NCBI RefSeq assembly: GCF_003313245.1
Contig: NZ_QJSD01000008.1
Location: forward strand, 62,001 to 126,000
Direction: 5' to 3'
Source: Primorskyibacter marinus
Lineage (GTDB): Bacteria > Pseudomonadota > Alphaproteobacteria > Rhodobacterales > Rhodobacteraceae
Length of the DNA: 64,000 nucleotides
Shown: positions 42,618-52,379 of the stretch, one piece after another
Numbering within the stretch: position 1 is the stretch's first letter
Layout: the number at the start of each line of letters is the position of its first letter
Notes under the pieces: model-generated
Database searches by the model: none
What the model saw: the letters and a program-made list of their open reading frames with translations, nothing else
What the model was told of the DNA's origin: nothing
Position numbers and translations under genes: made by a program

Positions 42618-43576
42618 TTTCGACCTCCCGCACCGTGAAACTGGCATGTGTGCTGTTGGCAGCAAGCGCCCATGCCGCTTTGGCACTGGCTTTGATGACC
42701 AATGATCCGGTCAGAACAGAGGGCGCGCCCGGCAGCGCGGATGTACAACTGGGATCGTCCTTTGCGGATATGGCTGCGGGGACGATGACAAACGAAAGCG
42801 TCGAGAAGGCGATTCAGCCTGACAGCGCCGCGCGCCCGCTACGGCCTGACCAAGCAAAACCATCCCTTAGCGAACGCCTGAAGGTGACCAAGGCCGCGCC
42901 TTCGGAAACGACGTTGCCCAATCCGGATGCGATCACCAAAGCCGTGCAACCAGCGCCCCCGTCTCCCTTGACGGCTCCCGTTGCGCCTCTCGCGCCCAGT
43001 AGCACCATTCAAGCCACGCGCCAAACCGCAGCACCGCCGCCGTCATCTGCGCCCACATCACAAGAGATGATCAAAGCCGAAGCGACAAGCGCAACGGCAG
43101 TAGCGCGGTCCCTGCGCCCCATGGCCCGTAGTCGCGAAGTCGAAGAAATGGCGCAACGACAGGCCAAAGCCGAAAAGGCCACCAAGCCCAAGCAAACCGA
43201 ACAGCCACGCGGCAATTCCCAGAGAAACGCCCGTGCAGGTGCCGCAACCGGGACACGCACTGCGACGTCCAGATCCAGCGGGTCGGGCGGGAAAAAGCCC
43301 AACGCCAGTGGCAATGCGGCAGCGAGCAACTATCCTGGAGTCATCATGTCTTGTGTGTCTCGGTCCGGTCGCCCAAACGTGCGTGGACGCGGAACCACGC
43401 GTGTATCGTTCAGCGTCGCGAACAATGGGGGCATTACAAATGTCGCGCTGGCGGGCGCATCTGGGAACGCACGACTTGACCGGGCGGCCCTTGATCTTGT
43501 GCGACGGGTTCGGTCCTGCCCGCCCCCACCTGCGGGGGCAAGACGGAGCTTTTCGATCGGGATCTCGGCGCGTTGA
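42614..43576 (+). CDS. tonB: TonB-like energy transducer
   Basis: A 320-residue protein with one N-terminal membrane helix (VKLACVLLAASAHAALALAL), a long Pro/Ala/Lys/Gln-rich periplasmic spacer (about 60-235) and a C-terminal TonB domain (NYPGVIMSCVSR, TRVSFSVANNGGITNVALAG, LDRAALDLVRRV). It would transmit force to outer-membrane receptors; none is encoded nearby. The ATG overlaps the exbD stop. Spacer sequence is low in complexity, as usual. Confidence 0.88.
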   Translation: MISTSRTVKLACVLLAASAHAALALALMTNDPVRTEGAPGSADVQLGSSFADMAAGTMTNESVEKAIQPDSAARPLRPDQAKPSLSERLKVTKAAPSETTLPNPDAITKAVQPAPPSPLTAPVAPLAPSSTIQATRQTAAPPPSSAPTSQEMIKAEATSATAVARSLRPMARSREVEEMAQRQAKAEKATKPKQTEQPRGNSQRNARAGAATGTRTATSRSSGSGGKKPNASGNAAASNYPGVIMSCVSRSGRPNVRGRGTTRVSFSVANNGGITNVALAGASGNARLDRAALDLVRRVRSCPPPPAGARRSFSIGISAR

Positions 43577-43772
43577 GCCGGGTGATCGCCACATCGCACT
43601 CTGGTTGAACAGTCCCTGCTCATCGGGATACGCAAAACGCAGTTGCCGCTGCGCAGGACGTTGGGACATTCACCAGAGGCGTATTGACGAATAGCCAACA
43701 GATATACGTCGCCTTGCTGGAAGGTCCAAGATGTCCAGCCGAGACAATCGACCGGACACAATCTCAGAGAGA

Positions 43773-45119
43773 TCAGTTCTGCAAGTAGACTTCGAGCGAA
43801 TCGTCCAGTGCATCTTTCCAGGGCGTGTGGTGAACCGGGGCCATCGTATTTGTGATGACAGACCGGTAGGAGTTATCCCGAAACGCCATGATGTTATCCA
43901 TCTTGTGCTGCTTCCACGCAAAGAACGCGGCGCAGGCACCATCCACATCAAAACTGGGATAGTCCGTTTCGGCAATCAGTTCCTTGATGTAATCGCCTTG
44001 ATACTGGATTGCATATTTCACGTCATCGCTGGCTTCTTCGCGCTCCATGCGTTCCTTCACGTCGTCCGTGAGGGTTTTCATGTCAGTCGGCACTTCCAGT
44101 TTGCCCATGATCGCATCGCGGACCCACCATGCCTGTGCGTCGAACATGTTGAAGGTGAACCATTGGTCCTGCATGCCGATGTAGAACATCTTCGTGTTCT
44201 TTACGAAAACCACGCCCTTGTAGAGATCGGACGACGCCAGCCGGTTGGCCGTTTTCAGGCGCAGATCGTCTGGGAGATAGTTGAAGAAGTGCTTGTAGCC
44301 GGTGCAGAGGATGATCGCATCGACATCGCGCGACGTGCCGTCCTTGAAATATGCGGTCTTCTCGTCAACGCGCTCAAGGGCCGGAACTTCGTCCCAATTG
44401 TCAGGCCATTCAAAGCCCATCGGCGCGGTGCGATACGACGAAGTAACTGATTTTGCACCGTATTTCCAGCATTGCGACCCGATATCCTCTGCCGAATACG
44501 ATGCTCCGACAACAAGGATGTCCTTGCCTTCGAATTCGCGCGCGTCGCGGAAATCGTGAGCATGAAGGATTCGCCCGTTGAATGATTCGAATCCGTCATA
44601 TTCCGGGACGTTCGGTGTTGAGAAGTGACCCGAGGCGCAGATGACGTAGTCAAAATCCTCTTCGTAGGTTGTGTCCTTGATCTGGTCATGCACCGTGATG
44701 GTGAAATTCTCTTCGGCTTCGTTGTAGCGCACCCAGCGGATCGGTGAGTTGAAGCGGATCCAGTCGCGGATGCCCGCCTTTTCAACCCGACCCACAATAT
44801 AGTCGAAAAGAACCGCGCGAGGAGGATAGGACGCGATTTGCTTGCCGAAGTGTTCTTCAAAGGAATAGTCTGCAAACTCAAGACCTTCTTTCGGTCCGTT
44901 TGACCAAAGGTAACGGTACATGGAGCAGTGTACAGGCTCTCCGTGCTCGTCCAGCCCGGTACGCCATGTGTAGTTCCAAAGGCCACCCCAGTTGCTCTGC
45001 TTTTCGAAGCAAACGATTTCAGGGATCTCTTCGCCGTTCTGATGTGCAGACTGGAAGGCTCGCATCTGGGCCATGCCCGAAGGGCCGGCTCCGATGATGG
45101 CAACACGCTTGGCAGTCAT
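43773..45119 (-). CDS. tmm: Trimethylamine monooxygenase (flavin-containing)
   Basis: A 448-residue class B flavin monooxygenase of the length and sequence type of bacterial Tmm. FAD motif [20 protein letters not shown] signature [11 protein letters not shown] near residue 180; NADPH site [32 protein letters not shown] near residue 43 and [10 protein letters not shown] near the C-terminus are typical of the TMA enzyme. It oxidises trimethylamine to TMAO with NADPH and O2. Neighbours are an ABC transporter and tdm, which uses TMAO, supporting the call; other tertiary amines can also be substrates. Confidence 0.92.
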   Translation of the reverse strand: MTAKRVAIIGAGPSGMAQMRAFQSAHQNGEEIPEIVCFEKQSNWGGLWNYTWRTGLDEHGEPVHCSMYRYLWSNGPKEGLEFADYSFEEHFGKQIASYPPRAVLFDYIVGRVEKAGIRDWIRFNSPIRWVRYNEAEENFTITVHDQIKDTTYEEDFDYVICASGHFSTPNVPEYDGFESFNGRILHAHDFRDAREFEGKDILVVGASYSAEDIGSQCWKYGAKSVTSSYRTAPMGFEWPDNWDEVPALERVDEKTAYFKDGTSRDVDAIILCTGYKHFFNYLPDDLRLKTANRLASSDLYKGVVFVKNTKMFYIGMQDQWFTFNMFDAQAWWVRDAIMGKLEVPTDMKTLTDDVKERMEREEASDDVKYAIQYQGDYIKELIAETDYPSFDVDGACAAFFAWKQHKMDNIMAFRDNSYRSVITNTMAPVHHTPWKDALDDSLEVYLQN

Positions 45120-45189
45120 ATGTCATTCTCCTGTGGTATGGACCAAATAGTAATTTGTGGTTCTTTTGGTTCCGCAAATGGTGCAATTC

Positions 45190-45198
45190 ATTATACCA
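45190..45198. promoter_or_regulatory. ATTATACCA motif in the tmm/SBP-like gene interval
   Basis: ATTATACCA occurs here, between the divergent tmm and binding-protein-like genes, and again at 47512-47520, between the GntR regulator and the ABC operon. As a shared word in two divergent promoter regions of the same cluster it may be a half-site of the local GntR regulator. A chance match is possible. Confidence 0.3.
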
Positions 45199-45269
45199 AA
45201 ATGTCAACATTATTCCAATTTGGGCCGAAAGATGATGAAATCGCCCGTTTTTCCTGCTAACCCGGAAAC

Positions 45270-46571
45270 ATGATGCCTACCAGTTTTGCTCATCAACTTG
45301 CGGTTTCTTCGGCCTTTCCCCGTTTGTCGGTGGGCATGAACGAGCCTGTGAAGATCGGATTTCTCGCCCCGTTGAGCGGTCCGGTTGAATCTTGGGGCCT
45401 GCCTGGCCTGAACGGTTGCCAGATATGGGTCGACTCGTTGAACCGATCCGGAGGCGTGATGATCAGCGGGCGGCGCTATCCGGTCGAACTCCGGGCGTAT
45501 GACTGCGGTTACAATGCCGACCGCGCACAAAATGGCGCGCGCCATCTGGTCGAAGAAGAGAACGTAAAGCTGCTGTTGATGCTCGGCGGCGATACGGTCA
45601 CCCCGATTCTGGATTATCTGAGCGGACGGAAGATCCTGACATCGACATTGCTGCCCAGCGACCTTTCACCGGACACGCCTTTCTTGATTGCCCCCAGCGA
45701 GCTGCACCCGATCTACAACGTCACCGGGGTTGAATGGCTCTCCGCCAACCGGCCGGAACTGAAGACCGTCGCACTTTGCAGCCAGCAAGATGCGCTTGGC
45801 CTTCCCTCTCTGGCGACCTATCGCGCGGCTTTCGGGTGTGCCGGCATGACGCTGACGAAGGAAGTGCAGTATTCGGCGGAATCGACGGATGTCAGATCAA
45901 TCGTGCAGCCGATGCTGGACGCCGACCCGGACATCCTTTGCTGGTGCACAAGCTATACGCCGATGGTTCACGCGATGACCGAATACGCCCATGCACATGG
46001 GTTCAAAGGCCAGATCATGTCCTGCACGCTGGATCATTATGAACGGCTAGTGGCGCGCACGTCCGTCGACTTCATGGAAGGTACGATCTTCCAGTTTCCC
46101 GATTTCGATGACCCCTTGCTGCGCGAGAAGACATTTTTCTTCAATCAGCCGCATGTGTTTTTCGAGGAATATAACCGCCGCTTTCCCGACAGTTGGAGCG
46201 CGGTCAGTTGGGAATATGCCGCCATTCTCGACATCTGGCATTCGGCTGTCGAAAAATGCAACAGCGTCAATTCGGTCTCGGTGCTGGCCGCGATGAAACA
46301 GCTTGGCCACGTCTCGCACGCATTCGGTCCAGCGCATTGGTGGGGGGAGGACATGTTCGGCATAGACAACGCTCTTGTCGGGGATTGGCCGGTGGTCACA
46401 ATCCGCGATGGCAAGGCATGTGTCGTTGCCTTCGGCTCCATTCCCGACTGGTTGGCGCGTCACGGCGAAACGCTGAAGCAGGAAATGTCGGATTTGGGGC
46501 AGCTTTGGGATCAACGTCTGGTCACCGATGCCCCGCGTCCCGGCTTTATCTGCGAAACGCCGTCGGTCTGA
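45270..46571 (+). CDS. Substrate-binding-protein paralogue without signal peptide (possible ligand sensor)
   Basis: A 433-residue type I periplasmic-binding-fold protein closely similar to the exported binding protein at 47737-49029: shared LPSDLSPDT, QQDALGLPSLATYRAAF, FMEGTIFQFPDFDD, SWEYAAI and MFGIDNALVGDWPVV. Unlike it, the N-terminus (MMPTSFAHQLAVSSAFPRLS) has no basic-hydrophobic signal or Tat motif, so the product is probably cytoplasmic; ATG 45336 would make it start right at the mature fold. AmiC in the Pseudomonas amidase operon is a precedent for a cytoplasmic member acting as sensor. It diverges from tmm and its stop abuts that of the GntR gene. Confidence 0.75.
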   Translation: MMPTSFAHQLAVSSAFPRLSVGMNEPVKIGFLAPLSGPVESWGLPGLNGCQIWVDSLNRSGGVMISGRRYPVELRAYDCGYNADRAQNGARHLVEEENVKLLLMLGGDTVTPILDYLSGRKILTSTLLPSDLSPDTPFLIAPSELHPIYNVTGVEWLSANRPELKTVALCSQQDALGLPSLATYRAAFGCAGMTLTKEVQYSAESTDVRSIVQPMLDADPDILCWCTSYTPMVHAMTEYAHAHGFKGQIMSCTLDHYERLVARTSVDFMEGTIFQFPDFDDPLLREKTFFFNQPHVFFEEYNRRFPDSWSAVSWEYAAILDIWHSAVEKCNSVNSVSVLAAMKQLGHVSHAFGPAHWWGEDMFGIDNALVGDWPVVTIRDGKACVVAFGSIPDWLARHGETLKQEMSDLGQLWDQRLVTDAPRPGFICETPSV

Positions 46572-47300
46572 TCACAGATTCTGCAACAGCAGCTTCTGCT
46601 CTTCGATCAAATGTAATTTGATCAGTTCGACAGCACGCTCCACATCGCGCGAAGCGATGGCGTTGAACAGGACATTGTAGCGCTGCTGATAATCCAGAAT
46701 CCGTTTTGGTGTCAGGTGGCGACGCAAAAGTGTAGTGCGGAATGACGTCCGGCAAGATTCGATCGCCAGATTGTAGCACGACGCCAATAGCGGATTGCGC
46801 GTTCCGGTCGCGATCTTGCGGTAGAAGTTCTCTTCGCATTTGATGAATTCCAGCACATCCGTGCGCACGCCTTCGATTTCGGACATCAACCGTTCCAGAT
46901 CACTGATGTCACGCGGTGTCATGTTGATGACCGCAAGGCGCACCATCTCGGGCTCCAGAATGCCGCGGACGACCAGATGATCCAGCGGGCTTGTTTCAAA
47001 GGCCACCGCAATTTCCGGACTCTCGGTCTCTGCCTCGGATTGGTAGGTCACGAAACTGCCGCTGCCGGGACGGCGATTGATGACGTCGCGGGCCTCAAGA
47101 ACATCCAGCGCTTCGCGCACCGTATTGCGCGCAACGCCAAGCTCTGCGGCCAGCGCCCTTTCCGAGGGTAGCCGCGTGCCCAACGGATATTCCTCGTTTT
47201 TGATCTGGGCGAACAATCGGTCGAGCACGACCTGCACCGTCGCACCGACCGAATGGCTGGCGATGATTTGCGAGGTTATCGTCGGAGGGTTGTCGTTCAT
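46572..47300 (-). CDS. GntR-family (FadR/FCD) transcriptional regulator
   Basis: A 242-residue regulator with a GntR winged helix (residues 22-85: LFAQIKNEEYPLGTRLPSERALA, LGVARNTVREALDVLEARDVI, GSGSFV) and an all-helical FCD ligand domain (LVVRGILEPEMVRLA, CEENFYRKIATGTRNPLLAS, LNAIASRD-type helix). ATG 47300 was chosen since upstream codons carry no domain, although its ribosome-binding site is weak. It diverges from the ABC transporter operon and converges with the binding-protein-like gene with no bases between the stops. It likely controls the transporter and perhaps tmm. Confidence 0.88.
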   Translation of the reverse strand: MNDNPPTITSQIIASHSVGATVQVVLDRLFAQIKNEEYPLGTRLPSERALAAELGVARNTVREALDVLEARDVINRRPGSGSFVTYQSEAETESPEIAVAFETSPLDHLVVRGILEPEMVRLAVINMTPRDISDLERLMSEIEGVRTDVLEFIKCEENFYRKIATGTRNPLLASCYNLAIESCRTSFRTTLLRRHLTPKRILDYQQRYNVLFNAIASRDVERAVELIKLHLIEEQKLLLQNL

Positions 47301-47736
47301 TGGTTCTGTTTCCGGTGCGGCCCCAGCATCTGGCGCGGGACAAAATTTCGATTCCTGGTACTGGGCGGGGCACCGCCAGAAGACTTCACATAGCAGGCCG
47401 GTCGGGCGGCTTGGGTGCAGAAGGTATCGGCGCGTGACGTCGCATACCAGCAAGTAATCGGTTCAAAACAGTCTATTTTGGTTCACTTGAGTGTCGGATT
47501 CCTTCAATAATATTATACCACTTTAGAGCCACCCACAACTTTCAGAAAGCCAATCCGTTAATTGTTAAAATAATATTCTTGTGTGAAAAATGCTATCCTG
47601 TTAGCTTTTTTGCGAGAACCATGAAGAAAATTGGGCGTACCACCGTCAAGAGTGGGCCGGGGAGCATCCGGAAATTGGCCTGAAATTGGTTTCTTTGCAA
47701 ACCGCATCTGATTGCGGCAACCAACAGGAGAGATTG
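47301..47736. other. Promoter region of the GntR gene and the Liv-type ABC operon
   Basis: About 435 bases, AT-rich between 47460 and 47600. It contains ATTATACCA at 47512-47520 and TTGTTAAAATAATATTCTTG (47565-47584), which could carry promoter elements for the ABC operon. No gene is supported. Confidence 0.5.
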
Positions 47737-49029
47737 ATGTTTCCCAAGGGATTGAAAAACGGCTTTTCGCGCCGCACCTTTCTTAAGTCTACCGCTGCAA
47801 CAGCGTTCAGCGCGGGCCTGCCGTCCATGGCGCTCGCTGCCGGCGAAACGGTCAAGATCGGCTTTCTTGCGCCTTTGACTGGGGCGACCGCTGCATGGGG
47901 CGCGCCAGGCCTGAGCGGGTGTGAAATCTGGGCCGAGAAAGTCAACGCCGCAGGTGGCATCAAAATCGGCGATAGCAGCCACAACATCGAATTTGTCGCC
48001 TATGACAACGAATACGACCCGGCTAAAGCCCGCACAGGCGCCACCAAACTCATCCGCGAAGACGGCGTGAAGTTCGTGATGATGCTGGGCGGTGACACAT
48101 GGCCGGGCGTTCAGCCCGTCGCGGACCGGACCGGCATGCTTTTCTCGACGCTGCTTCCGTCTGATCTCTCGCCCGATACCGAAACGCTTCTTGCCCCGAC
48201 CGAGGTCCATCCGATCTATCTGGTGACGGGTGTGCAATGGCTGGCAGAAAACAAGCCGGAACTGAAAACGGCCGTGATGTGCGCGCAGGACGATGCGCTT
48301 GGCCTACCTTCGGTAGCAACCTATCTTGCCGCATTCGAGGCCGCAGGCATCGAGATGCAGGATGAGCCACTTCTCTTTGATCCGGCGACCACTGATTTTG
48401 CGCCGATCGTCACGCGACTGCTGTCAACCAGCCCCGACATTGTCTGCCTTGACACCTGCTATTCCGACTATGTGCATCCGATCTGCGAACAACTGTTCCA
48501 GCAGGGCTATAAAGGCCAGATCATTTCGGCAACGGCGGATTTCTACGACCAGATGATTGCCAAGACGTCCAAGGAGTTCATGGAAGGGTTCATCTTCCAG
48601 TTCCCGGATTTCGACGATCCGGCCCTGAATGCCGACAACATCAACTTCAAGGATGCCAACGGGTTCTATGCTGAATACAACAAGCGGTTCCCCGGTCAGT
48701 GGGGCGCTGTAAGCTGGGAATATGCGGCAATCATGGAGCTGTGGAAAGACGCGGCGGAAAAGGCCGGGTCGGTAGAACCCGACTCCGTGCTGGCCGCCAT
48801 GAAAGAAGGCGGCAAGGGCAAGCACGCCTTCGGCGACGCCGACTGGTGGGGCGCAGAGATGTTCGGCATCAACAACGCGCTGGTCGGTGACTGGCCGGTT
48901 GTCGTGATCGAAGATGGCAAAGCGGTCATCAAGGGGTTCAAATCGATCCCCGACTGGTACGACCAGCACGGCGATCTGCTGATCAAGCATATGTCTGCCT
49001 ATGATCAGATGTGGAATCAGCGCAGCTGA
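47737..49029 (+). CDS. ABC transporter substrate-binding protein (Liv/amide type), Tat-exported
   Basis: A 430-residue periplasmic protein of the hydrophobic amino acid/amide (HAAT) group. The signal contains a twin-arginine motif SRRTFLK at residues 11-17, followed by a moderately hydrophobic stretch and cleavage near ALA-AGE, so it is probably exported folded. The mature part starts VKIGFLAPLTGATAAWG and resembles AmiC/UrtA-like receptors. CAGGAGAGATTG precedes the ATG. Four transporter genes follow. The ligand is unknown; the position between tmm and tdm suggests a methylated amine, amide or related nitrogen compound. Confidence 0.9.
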   Translation: MFPKGLKNGFSRRTFLKSTAATAFSAGLPSMALAAGETVKIGFLAPLTGATAAWGAPGLSGCEIWAEKVNAAGGIKIGDSSHNIEFVAYDNEYDPAKARTGATKLIREDGVKFVMMLGGDTWPGVQPVADRTGMLFSTLLPSDLSPDTETLLAPTEVHPIYLVTGVQWLAENKPELKTAVMCAQDDALGLPSVATYLAAFEAAGIEMQDEPLLFDPATTDFAPIVTRLLSTSPDIVCLDTCYSDYVHPICEQLFQQGYKGQIISATADFYDQMIAKTSKEFMEGFIFQFPDFDDPALNADNINFKDANGFYAEYNKRFPGQWGAVSWEYAAIMELWKDAAEKAGSVEPDSVLAAMKEGGKGKHAFGDADWWGAEMFGINNALVGDWPVVVIEDGKAVIKGFKSIPDWYDQHGDLLIKHMSAYDQMWNQRS

Positions 49030-49102
49030 GCCTCTTTCCCGGATACCCGCAGCGTCGGTGCTGATCGCGCTGCGGGAACCCTGCAAAAAATGAGTATTCG
49101 TG

Positions 49103-49972
49103 ATGTTTGAACTTCTGGCCCAGACCGGCCTGAACGCCGCCTATGCTGCGTCCTATATCTCGCTTGTGGCCGTCGGGCTGGTCCTGATCTTTGGTGTCAT
49201 GGGCGTGATCAACTTTGCGCATGGCGAGCTTTTCATGGCCGGCTCTTACGTTGTTGTCGCCCTTTATGCCGATAGAATGGTTCCCTTTTTTGTGGCCGTG
49301 GTGGCAGGTCTGATATTTGTCGGTATTCTCGGTCTCATCATGGAGCGCGCGCTGTTTCGGCCCTTGCGCGACAATCCGTTGGGCGGACTTGTGGCCTCGA
49401 TCGGCTTTCTGCTGATCCTGCAAGCCCTCGCAGTGCTGGGTTTCGGTGTGCGGATGGAATATGTTCCGCCCCTCACCCAGGATGTCATCGTTTTCGCTGA
49501 CAAGATCAGTATCCCTGTCGCGCGCCTGTATGTGATCATTGCCGCCGTCGTCATGCTTTCGGCGCTGTGGTATTTCCTGAAACGCACCCGCTTTGGCTGG
49601 GCGCTGCGTGCCTCGGCCCAAGATCCCGAAGCTGCCGCATTGCAGGGTATTTCGGTCACGCAAACAGCGATGATTGCAATGTTCATCGGGGCGGGATTTG
49701 CCGGGCTGGCCGGGGCGCTGACCGCGCCGCTGGTGTCGGTAAACCCGCATATGGGGCACACGATCATCGTCACGGCGTTCATCGTCATCATCGTGGGCGG
49801 TGTCGGATCTCTGGAAGGGGCGGTAGTGGCTTCGGTCGTCTATGCTTTCGTGCACACCTTCGTGACAACCTTCTATGACGGCGTTTTGGCGGATATCACC
49901 GGGCTTTCCCTGATGCTGATCGTGCTGATCGTCAAACCCACCGGCCTGTTCGGGAGTGCAGATCGTGCGTAA
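49103..49972 (+). CDS. ABC transporter permease (LivH type)
   Basis: A 289-residue inner-membrane permease with eight or so helices: AAYAASYISLVAVGLVLIFGVMGVINFAHGEL is the LivH opening, and GLAGALTAPLVSVNPHMG and VGGVGSLEGAVVASVVYAF the C-terminal half. It pairs with the LivM-type permease, whose start overlaps its end. ATG 49103 is preferred to the preceding GTG. Confidence 0.92.
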   Translation: MFELLAQTGLNAAYAASYISLVAVGLVLIFGVMGVINFAHGELFMAGSYVVVALYADRMVPFFVAVVAGLIFVGILGLIMERALFRPLRDNPLGGLVASIGFLLILQALAVLGFGVRMEYVPPLTQDVIVFADKISIPVARLYVIIAAVVMLSALWYFLKRTRFGWALRASAQDPEAAALQGISVTQTAMIAMFIGAGFAGLAGALTAPLVSVNPHMGHTIIVTAFIVIIVGGVGSLEGAVVASVVYAFVHTFVTTFYDGVLADITGLSLMLIVLIVKPTGLFGSADRA

Positions 49973-50918
49973 TTTCCTTATCTGGGCCGTCGTAGCCGTC
50001 GCATTGATCATCCTGCCCAATCTGGTCAGCTTTTCGCAGCAGGAAGTGCTGGTATTTCTGACGATCAATATTCTTGTCGTGGCCTCTTACCGGTTGCTGA
50101 CGCTGACCGGTGAATGGTCGCTTGGCCATGTCGTCATCATGGGCGTTGGTGCTTATGCCTCGGCGCTGGTGACAAAGGAATTGGGCCTTTGGGTGCCGTT
50201 GGGCATTCTGGTGGGCGGCGCTTCGGCGGCATTCATCGCCTTTCTGCTCAGCTATCCGCTGTTCCGCATGAAAGGCTTCTACTTTTTGATCGGCAGTTTC
50301 GCAGCGGGTGAAATCATCCGCCTCTTGTGGAAACGCTTTCGTGATCCGTTCGGCGGTGCCAAAGGGATCAAGGGTATTGATCCCATGCCGGACTTTTCCA
50401 TTGGCATCTACCAGTTCGATTTCTTCGAGCCGGTCAGCTACTTCTACTTCTCCGCTGTCGTGGTCGCGCTGTGCCTGTGGATCCTGTGGCGGATCGAGAA
50501 ATCGCCGGTCGGCCTTACCTTTCACGCCGTTCATTGGCAGGACAAACTTGCACAGGCATCCGGCGTGAACCTGCGCAGCTACCGCACGCTGGCCTTTGTG
50601 ATCGCCAGCGGGTTTGCAGGGATCGCCGGCGCACTTCTTGCGCATTACATCGGCACGATCAACCCCAACAGCTTTGATGTCGAGGTGATGGTCTTCGTTC
50701 TGACCTGGGCCATTGTTGGCGGCACCGGCACATTCTACGGCCCGATCCTGGGATGTATCGTCCTGACCATCCTGAACGAAATCGTGCTGCGCGAGCTTGG
50801 CCTCGAACAGACGCGGCCGCTGATTTACGGTCTGATCCTGATCCTTTCGATCCTGTTCATGCCGAACGGGTTGGAGAGCATCGTGCAGAAATTTACCCGT
50901 CGAAAGGAAGCCAAATGA
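49956..50918 (+). CDS. ABC transporter permease (LivM type)
   Basis: A 320-residue permease: LTLTGEWSLGHVVIMGVGAYASALV, AFLLSYPLFRMKGFYFLIGSFAAGEIIRLLW and GFAGIAGALLAHYIGTINPNSF are LivM landmarks. The start is GTG 49956 or the GTG at 49965, both within the end of the LivH-type gene. Its stop overlaps the first ATPase gene (ATGA). Confidence 0.92.
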   Translation: MQIVRNFLIWAVVAVALIILPNLVSFSQQEVLVFLTINILVVASYRLLTLTGEWSLGHVVIMGVGAYASALVTKELGLWVPLGILVGGASAAFIAFLLSYPLFRMKGFYFLIGSFAAGEIIRLLWKRFRDPFGGAKGIKGIDPMPDFSIGIYQFDFFEPVSYFYFSAVVVALCLWILWRIEKSPVGLTFHAVHWQDKLAQASGVNLRSYRTLAFVIASGFAGIAGALLAHYIGTINPNSFDVEVMVFVLTWAIVGGTGTFYGPILGCIVLTILNEIVLRELGLEQTRPLIYGLILILSILFMPNGLESIVQKFTRRKEAK

Positions 50919-51682
50919 CCTCCCTTCTCGAAGTGCAGAACCTCACCATGCGGTTTGGCGGCCTGACGGCCGTCGACGGCCTGAACTTCAAGGTTGAAAA
51001 GGGCCACATTCATGGTCTGATCGGACCGAACGGTGCGGGCAAAACCACAACCTTCAACATGATCTCGGGTTTTTATACGCCAAGCGACGGCAAGGTTTTG
51101 CTGAACGGCGAGGAAATCTCGGGCCTGCCCATGCACCACGTCGCCAACCGTGGCATCGTGCGCACCTTCCAGCATTCGACGCTTTTTGGCGAACTTTCGG
51201 TGCTGGACAATGCACTGGTCGGCACGCATATGACCTTTCGGCCAAACATCTTTGCAGCGATCCTGGGCCTTGACGGCGCAGCCCGGCGGAATGCGCTTGA
51301 CCGGGCCAGGTCGTCGCTGGAGTTTTTCGGCCTGGGCGGTCTGGAAGATGAGCTTGCCGGCGATCTGTCGCACGGGCATCAGCGCGCGCTTGGCATGGCG
51401 GTGGCCTATGCCTCGCGCCCTGACCTGATCCTGCTGGATGAGCCTTTCACCGGGATGAACCCCGAAGAGACCCGACAGATGATGGGGTTGATGCGCCGTC
51501 TATGCGCCGAAGGGACAACGATCCTGCTGGTGGAACATGACATGCAGGCGATCATGGGCCTGTGCGACAACATCACCTGCATGAGTTTCGGCAAATTCCT
51601 TGCCGAAGGCGGACCGTCCGAGATCCGCAACCATCCCGACGTTATCGAAGCCTACCTGGGAGGCGCGCGCCATGTTGCTTGA
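50915..51682 (+). CDS. ABC transporter ATP-binding protein (LivG type)
   Basis: A 255-residue ATPase. Walker A GPNGAGKTT, Q-loop region RTFQHSTLF, Walker B LILLDEPFTGMNPEE, and H-loop LVEHDM are intact. The ABC signature reads DLSHGHQRALGMAVA, where the consensus LSGGQ is LSHGH, a variant common in LivG proteins. Overlaps LivM and LivF genes. Confidence 0.93.
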   Translation: MTSLLEVQNLTMRFGGLTAVDGLNFKVEKGHIHGLIGPNGAGKTTTFNMISGFYTPSDGKVLLNGEEISGLPMHHVANRGIVRTFQHSTLFGELSVLDNALVGTHMTFRPNIFAAILGLDGAARRNALDRARSSLEFFGLGGLEDELAGDLSHGHQRALGMAVAYASRPDLILLDEPFTGMNPEETRQMMGLMRRLCAEGTTILLVEHDMQAIMGLCDNITCMSFGKFLAEGGPSEIRNHPDVIEAYLGGARHVA

Positions 51683-52379
51683 ACTGCGCGACATAAGTGT
51701 GAATTACGGCAAGATTTCCGCGATCCGGAATATCTCGATCGGCGTTCCCGAAGGTCAGATCGTGACGATCATCGGTGGCAACGGCGCGGGCAAGACGACC
51801 ACGCTGCGGGCCATGTCCGGAATGCTGCCGCTTCACTCGGGTGAAATCCACTTTGATGGAAAACGCATCGACGGGATGGCCTCGCACAAGATCGTCGCGA
51901 ACGGCATCGCGCATGTGCCAGAAGGCCGCCGCATCTTTCCCGACATGACGGTCGAGGAAAACCTGCGCACAGGTGCATTTCTGCGCAAGGATCGCGACAA
52001 GATCGAAGCCGACCTTGAAGATGTCTTCAAGCGGTTTGAACGACTGCGAGAACGCCGTCGGCAGCGGGCGCAAACCATGTCCGGTGGCGAGCAACAGATG
52101 CTCGCGATTGGGCGGGCGCTGATGTCGGACCCGCGCATTTTGCTGATGGACGAGCCGTCAATGGGTCTTGCCCCCGTGATCGTCGAGGAAATCGCACAGA
52201 TCATCGAAGAAATAAACGCGCGCGGGCTTTCGGTGGTATTGGTCGAACAGAATGCTGTGTTGGCGCTGGAATTGGCAAACCATGCTTACGTTCTGGAATC
52301 CGGCAATATGGCGCTTGAGGGACCGGCGGGAGATTTGCATGACAACGAACACGTTCGGGCGGCGTATCTGGGGCTTTGA
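51672..52379 (+). CDS. ABC transporter ATP-binding protein (LivF type)
   Basis: A 235-residue ATPase: Walker A GGNGAGKTTTLRA, HVPEGRRIFPDMTVEENL typical of LivF, signature MSGGEQQMLAIGRALM, Walker B RILLMDEPSMGLAP and LVEQNA. It overlaps the LivG-type gene by 11 bases. Its 3' end contains the start of a further gene 41 bases before the stop. Confidence 0.93.
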   Translation: MLLELRDISVNYGKISAIRNISIGVPEGQIVTIIGGNGAGKTTTLRAMSGMLPLHSGEIHFDGKRIDGMASHKIVANGIAHVPEGRRIFPDMTVEENLRTGAFLRKDRDKIEADLEDVFKRFERLRERRRQRAQTMSGGEQQMLAIGRALMSDPRILLMDEPSMGLAPVIVEEIAQIIEEINARGLSVVLVEQNAVLALELANHAYVLESGNMALEGPAGDLHDNEHVRAAYLGL

